Shown here piece after piece: positions 17,470-19,321 of a stretch of DNA of 19,321 nucleotides. This DNA comes from Pelagophyceae sp. CCMP2097. Lineage: Eukaryota; Sar; Pelagophyceae. The stretch is taken from assembly GCA_026770575.1 (NCBI GenBank), contig MU657511.1, positions 16,092-35,412 of the forward strand, given 5' to 3'. Position 1 is the stretch's first letter. Each line of letters begins with the position of its first letter. The notes below the pieces were generated by a model, which saw nothing but the letters and a program-made list of their open reading frames with translations, had not been told where the DNA came from and did not search any database. A program made the position numbers and the translations under genes.

Positions 17470-17592
17470 GGCGGCTGAGCCGCCTGCGGCGGCTGCGTCG
17501 CCTGCGACGGCTGCGTCGCCTGTGGCGGCTGCGCCGCCTGCGGCGTCTGCGCCGCCTGCTGCGGGTGCATAAGGCGGCTGCGCCGCCTGCGG
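17470..17592. repeat. 18-bp self-complementary units, left arm
   Basis: Unit GGCGGCTGCGCCGCCTGC with variants, about six copies. Each unit has GGCGGC pairing with GCCGCC across TGC, so every unit is a small hairpin inside a larger inverted repeat. Confidence 0.7.
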
Positions 17593-17599
17593 CCAGGGC

Positions 17600-17795
17600 A
17601 GGAAAAGGGTCCGAGTCCGGACCCGGACCCGCGAAAACCGAGGTAGGGTTCGGGTCAAGATCCGCCCATCCGGGCTGACCCGGGGTTAGGATCCGGGTCT
17701 CGGGTCTGGCCTCGGCCTTTGCGGGTCCGGGTCTCGGGTCCGTCCCTTTTGCCTCGGGTCCGGGTCCGGGTCCGGGTCCGGGTCTAGGGTCCGAC
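17600..17795 (+). repeat. GGACCC/GGGTCC hexamer tract in the spacer
   Basis: Starts GGGCAGGAAAAGGGTC as at 1635. Ends in four near-perfect GGGTCC units at about 17757-17785. A further tract lies at 17975-18075. Confidence 0.65.
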
Positions 17796-17974
17796 GCGGT
17801 GCGGGCGGGTGAACAAGGCGCTCGTGTTCCACCTGGAAGGTGGAATGCACGTCCGAGTCCACGTGCTCCGCACTCACAGTCGTGATATCAGATATCGGAA
17901 GATCCCGAGGTCGAAAACGATTAAAACTCAGTAAGGAGGATTTAATTCAGCATATATTTCAGCGACGCGGGTCC
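17796..17974. other. Unique part of the spacer with a perfect hairpin
   Basis: TTCCACCT (17827-17834) pairs with AGGTGGAA (17838-17845) around GGA. GATATCAGATATC follows at about 17883. No coding frame was recognised. Confidence 0.45.
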
Positions 17975-18079
17975 GGTCTCATGGCCCGGGCTCGGGTCCG
18001 GGTCCGGGTTTAGGCGGGTCCGGGTTCGGGTCTGGCCTCGGCCGCACTGGTCCGGGTCTCGGGTCTGGGCCGAGTCGTT

Positions 18080-18193
18080 AAGGTTGGAGTCTGGAACTCT
18101 GGCGACGGGGGCTGCTGGGAGTTGCCGGCAGCCCCGCGGCCGGCTTGCACCGCCAAGGCCCGACGATAGAGCACGACGTTCCAGAGCCTCGCT
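18080..18193 (-). pseudogene. Fragment of a WD40 gene 3' end in the spacer
   Basis: On the minus strand, GGCTCTGGAACGTCGTGCTC matches the last codons of the WD40 gene at 1292-1312 (GGCTCTGGAACGTCGCGCTC). The match continues into its 3' flank for about 80 bp. The stop codon is changed (CTATCG for CTAAAG). A new ATG from the leader repeat now precedes it. Confidence 0.6.
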
Positions 18194-18194
18194 T

Positions 18195-18231
18195 GAGCCC
18201 ATCACTATCTAAGCACTGTTTGGTTCCCTAG
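18195..18231 (-). repeat. 37-bp leader-like repeat, copy 2
   Basis: Plus-strand GAGCCCATCACTATCTAAGC then ACTGTTTGGTTCCCTAG, matching 16494-16530. It sits 8 bp from the inner end of the right arm. Confidence 0.65.
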
Positions 18232-18250
18232 CGGCCGCTTTTTCCTGCCC

Positions 18251-18311
18251 TGGCCGCAGGCGGCGCAGCCGCCACAGGCGGCGCAGCCGTCGCAGGCGGC
18301 TCAGCCGCCTT
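18251..18311. repeat. 18-bp self-complementary units, right arm
   Basis: About three copies of GCAGGCGGCGCAGCCGCC, the reverse complement of the left-arm unit. The left arm has about six, so the array length differs while flanks are nearly identical. Confidence 0.65.
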
Positions 18312-18859
18312 TTGTCGCTGCTGGTGGCGCAGCAGCCGCAGGTGGCGCAGCCGCTTTTTGCCGCTGCTAACTGCGCAGTCGCCACAGGTAACGCAGCCGC
18401 CGCAGGCTGCGCCGCCGCTTTATGCTGCCGCATCAGGCGACGCAGCCGCCGCAGGTGTCGCAGTCGTTGTTTGTCACTTTTGGCTGCGCAGCTGCCGCAG
18501 GAGGCGTAGCTGCCTTATGCAGCCGCCGCAGGTGGCGCAGCCGTCGCAGACGGAGAAGCCGCATAAGATGGCGCAGCTACGCAGTGCAGCCTCCTTTTGA
18601 CGCTGCTGGCGGCGCAGCCGCCGCAAACGGCGTAGCCGCCTCCTGCTGCCGCTGCTTTCAAAACAGCCGCCGCAGGCTGGCGTAGCTTCTTCATGTAGCC
18701 TTTGCTTGCAACGCATCTGCAAGAACCAGCGCATTCACTACTGTCAAGCCGACATCTTATTTATATGTTCAACGTCTCATTGTCCCGTGAGGTTGCTTAT
18801 AGTTTCTTTTCCTCTTCGATTGCGCCGATTTCTCTTGTGCCCATCTCTTCGTATGGCTA

Positions 18860-18982
18860 ATGCCTCTTAAGGCCGTCGTTATCTCACCTATAGCTGCCGT
18901 GTTGCGACCTACACTTCTGTTCTTATTGTGCACGCATGTGTTTTTCGTGATTCCATCAATCTCCACCGCGTCATTTCCTTAG
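18860..18982 (+). CDS. Possible 40-residue hydrophobic peptide (right-arm copy)
   Basis: Same frame as 16901-16779: MPLKAVVISPIAAVLRPTLL and so on to TAG at 18980-18982. Duplicated with the arm, so conservation between copies says nothing about selection. It could also be an exon 1 or chance. Confidence 0.22.
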   Translation: MPLKAVVISPIAAVLRPTLLFLLCTHVFFVIPSISTASFP

Positions 18983-19078
18983 GGCGAGCGCACCCGTTCA
19001 TTAGACTCTATGGCCAAGCGTTGGGGTCTGTCTATAGGTTCAAAAACGGCTTCTTTAGTGCTTTTCCACTTTTGGGTA

Positions 19079-19321
19079 CTAATGTAGGAATTCCTACTGT
19101 CCTGCGCCGCTAGCAAGGGGGGTGTTGCATTTTCAATTTCGCCGGCGACGGCCCGAGTTACGCGTTCTATCCCAGGCGTTTGATAAAATTGGGGGTAATT
19201 GGGGGCGGGGAATCGAGTGGTCGCATTTTTTTCGCGCGAATCGCGCTCCTTGGCGCCGATTCTGAAAAGAAATCGCCATAATTGAGCCTTGCGGGCTTTT
19301 GAGCGGCTCTTTCGACGCCCC
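19079..19321. other. Right flank, nothing coding
   Basis: Contains the 14-bp palindrome GTAGGAATTCCTAC at 19084-19097, just outside the right arm; the left flank has only GTAC at the matching place. The rest shows no gene or repeat that I recognise. Confidence 0.4.

Larger units (their letters stand above)
16683..17606 (+). repeat. Left arm of the inverted repeat
   Basis: Outer part (16683-17070) is much lower in GC than the genes. Inner part is (C/G)GCGGCTGCG-type tandem sequence. Ends at GGCCAGGGCAGGAAAA, beyond which a GGACCC tract starts. Confidence 0.85.
16683..19078. mobile_element. Foldback-like long inverted-repeat element
   Basis: Left arm 16683-17606 and right arm 18240-19078 are inverted copies separated by a 633-bp spacer. 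The outer ~370 bp of the arms show five mismatches. The inner halves are GC-rich tandem repeats and differ mainly in unit number, which explains the 85-bp length difference. Long terminal inverted repeats with internal tandem repeats recall Foldback-type DNA elements. No transposase frame and no clear target-site duplication is visible, so an inverted segmental duplication is the alternative. A weaker match continues outward to about 16664 and 19109 (CTGYCCTGCGC). Confidence 0.55.
18240..19078 (-). repeat. Right arm of the inverted repeat
   Basis: Inverted copy of 16683-17606, with fewer tandem units (for example one 18-bp unit missing near 18520 compared with 17243-17260). Outer end CACTTTTGGGTA at 19067-19078. 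Confidence 0.85.

Noticed and set aside
17027..17678. Cys/Gly-rich and Ala/Pro-rich frames in the inverted-repeat arms
   Set aside because: They appear in several frames on both strands because the unit is a GC-rich near-palindrome; no start, stop or splice context supports them.

Overview
The window looks like nuclear DNA from a GC-rich microalga, most likely a stramenopile of the pelagophyte type (Aureococcus-like). This rests on split genes with GT-AG introns, most of them short (three are exactly 52 nt). It also rests on the domain styles: a MYND-RING-Sel1 protein of a kind I remember from Aureococcus gene models, a multi-repeat WD40 protein, and an organelle-type helical-repeat RNA-binding protein. 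The placement is from memory of family styles, not from a search.

Layout. 352-1315 (+) is a six-blade WD40 gene with a 2-nt frameshift in its first blade. 1316-3006 is repeat-rich and has no convincing gene. 3007-7496 (-) is a six-exon gene joining an RRM to about nine heptatricopeptide-like (HPR/OPR-like) repeats behind a likely organelle-targeting start. Its two large introns are packed with dispersed repeats. 8122-9186 (-) is a single-exon MYND + RING-like + Sel1 protein. A 383-bp divergent gap separates it from a five-exon gene at 9570-10955 (+) for a one-pass membrane protein of unknown function. 11605-15813 (-) is a DDT/WHIM chromatin protein with a Tudor-like C-terminal domain, about nine exons. 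16683-19078 is a large inverted repeat (arms of about 0.84-0.92 kb) with a spacer that carries a stray copy of the WD40 gene's 3' end.

The genes do not form a pathway. The RRM-HPR protein probably acts on organellar RNA and the DDT/WHIM protein in ISWI-type chromatin remodelling. The WD40 and MYND-Sel1 proteins are scaffold types. What links the region is repeat invasion: a roughly 200-bp GGGTTTG/GACCCG-rich element, two families of about 13-nt minisatellites (one built on CGTCTCGAG, one on CCTTGCAAG), GGACCC hexamer tracts and WD40 3'-flank fragments recur in introns and between genes.

Main points for follow-up: (1) the last exon of the DDT gene is open in two frames, and both end in the same eight residues through a 26-bp tandem duplication whose differences are all synonymous; (2) the foldback-like inverted repeat; (3) the repeat-minisatellite-repeat structure of the large introns; (4) the RRM-HPR fusion. 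Splice sites were assigned by eye from frame and consensus and need RNA evidence.
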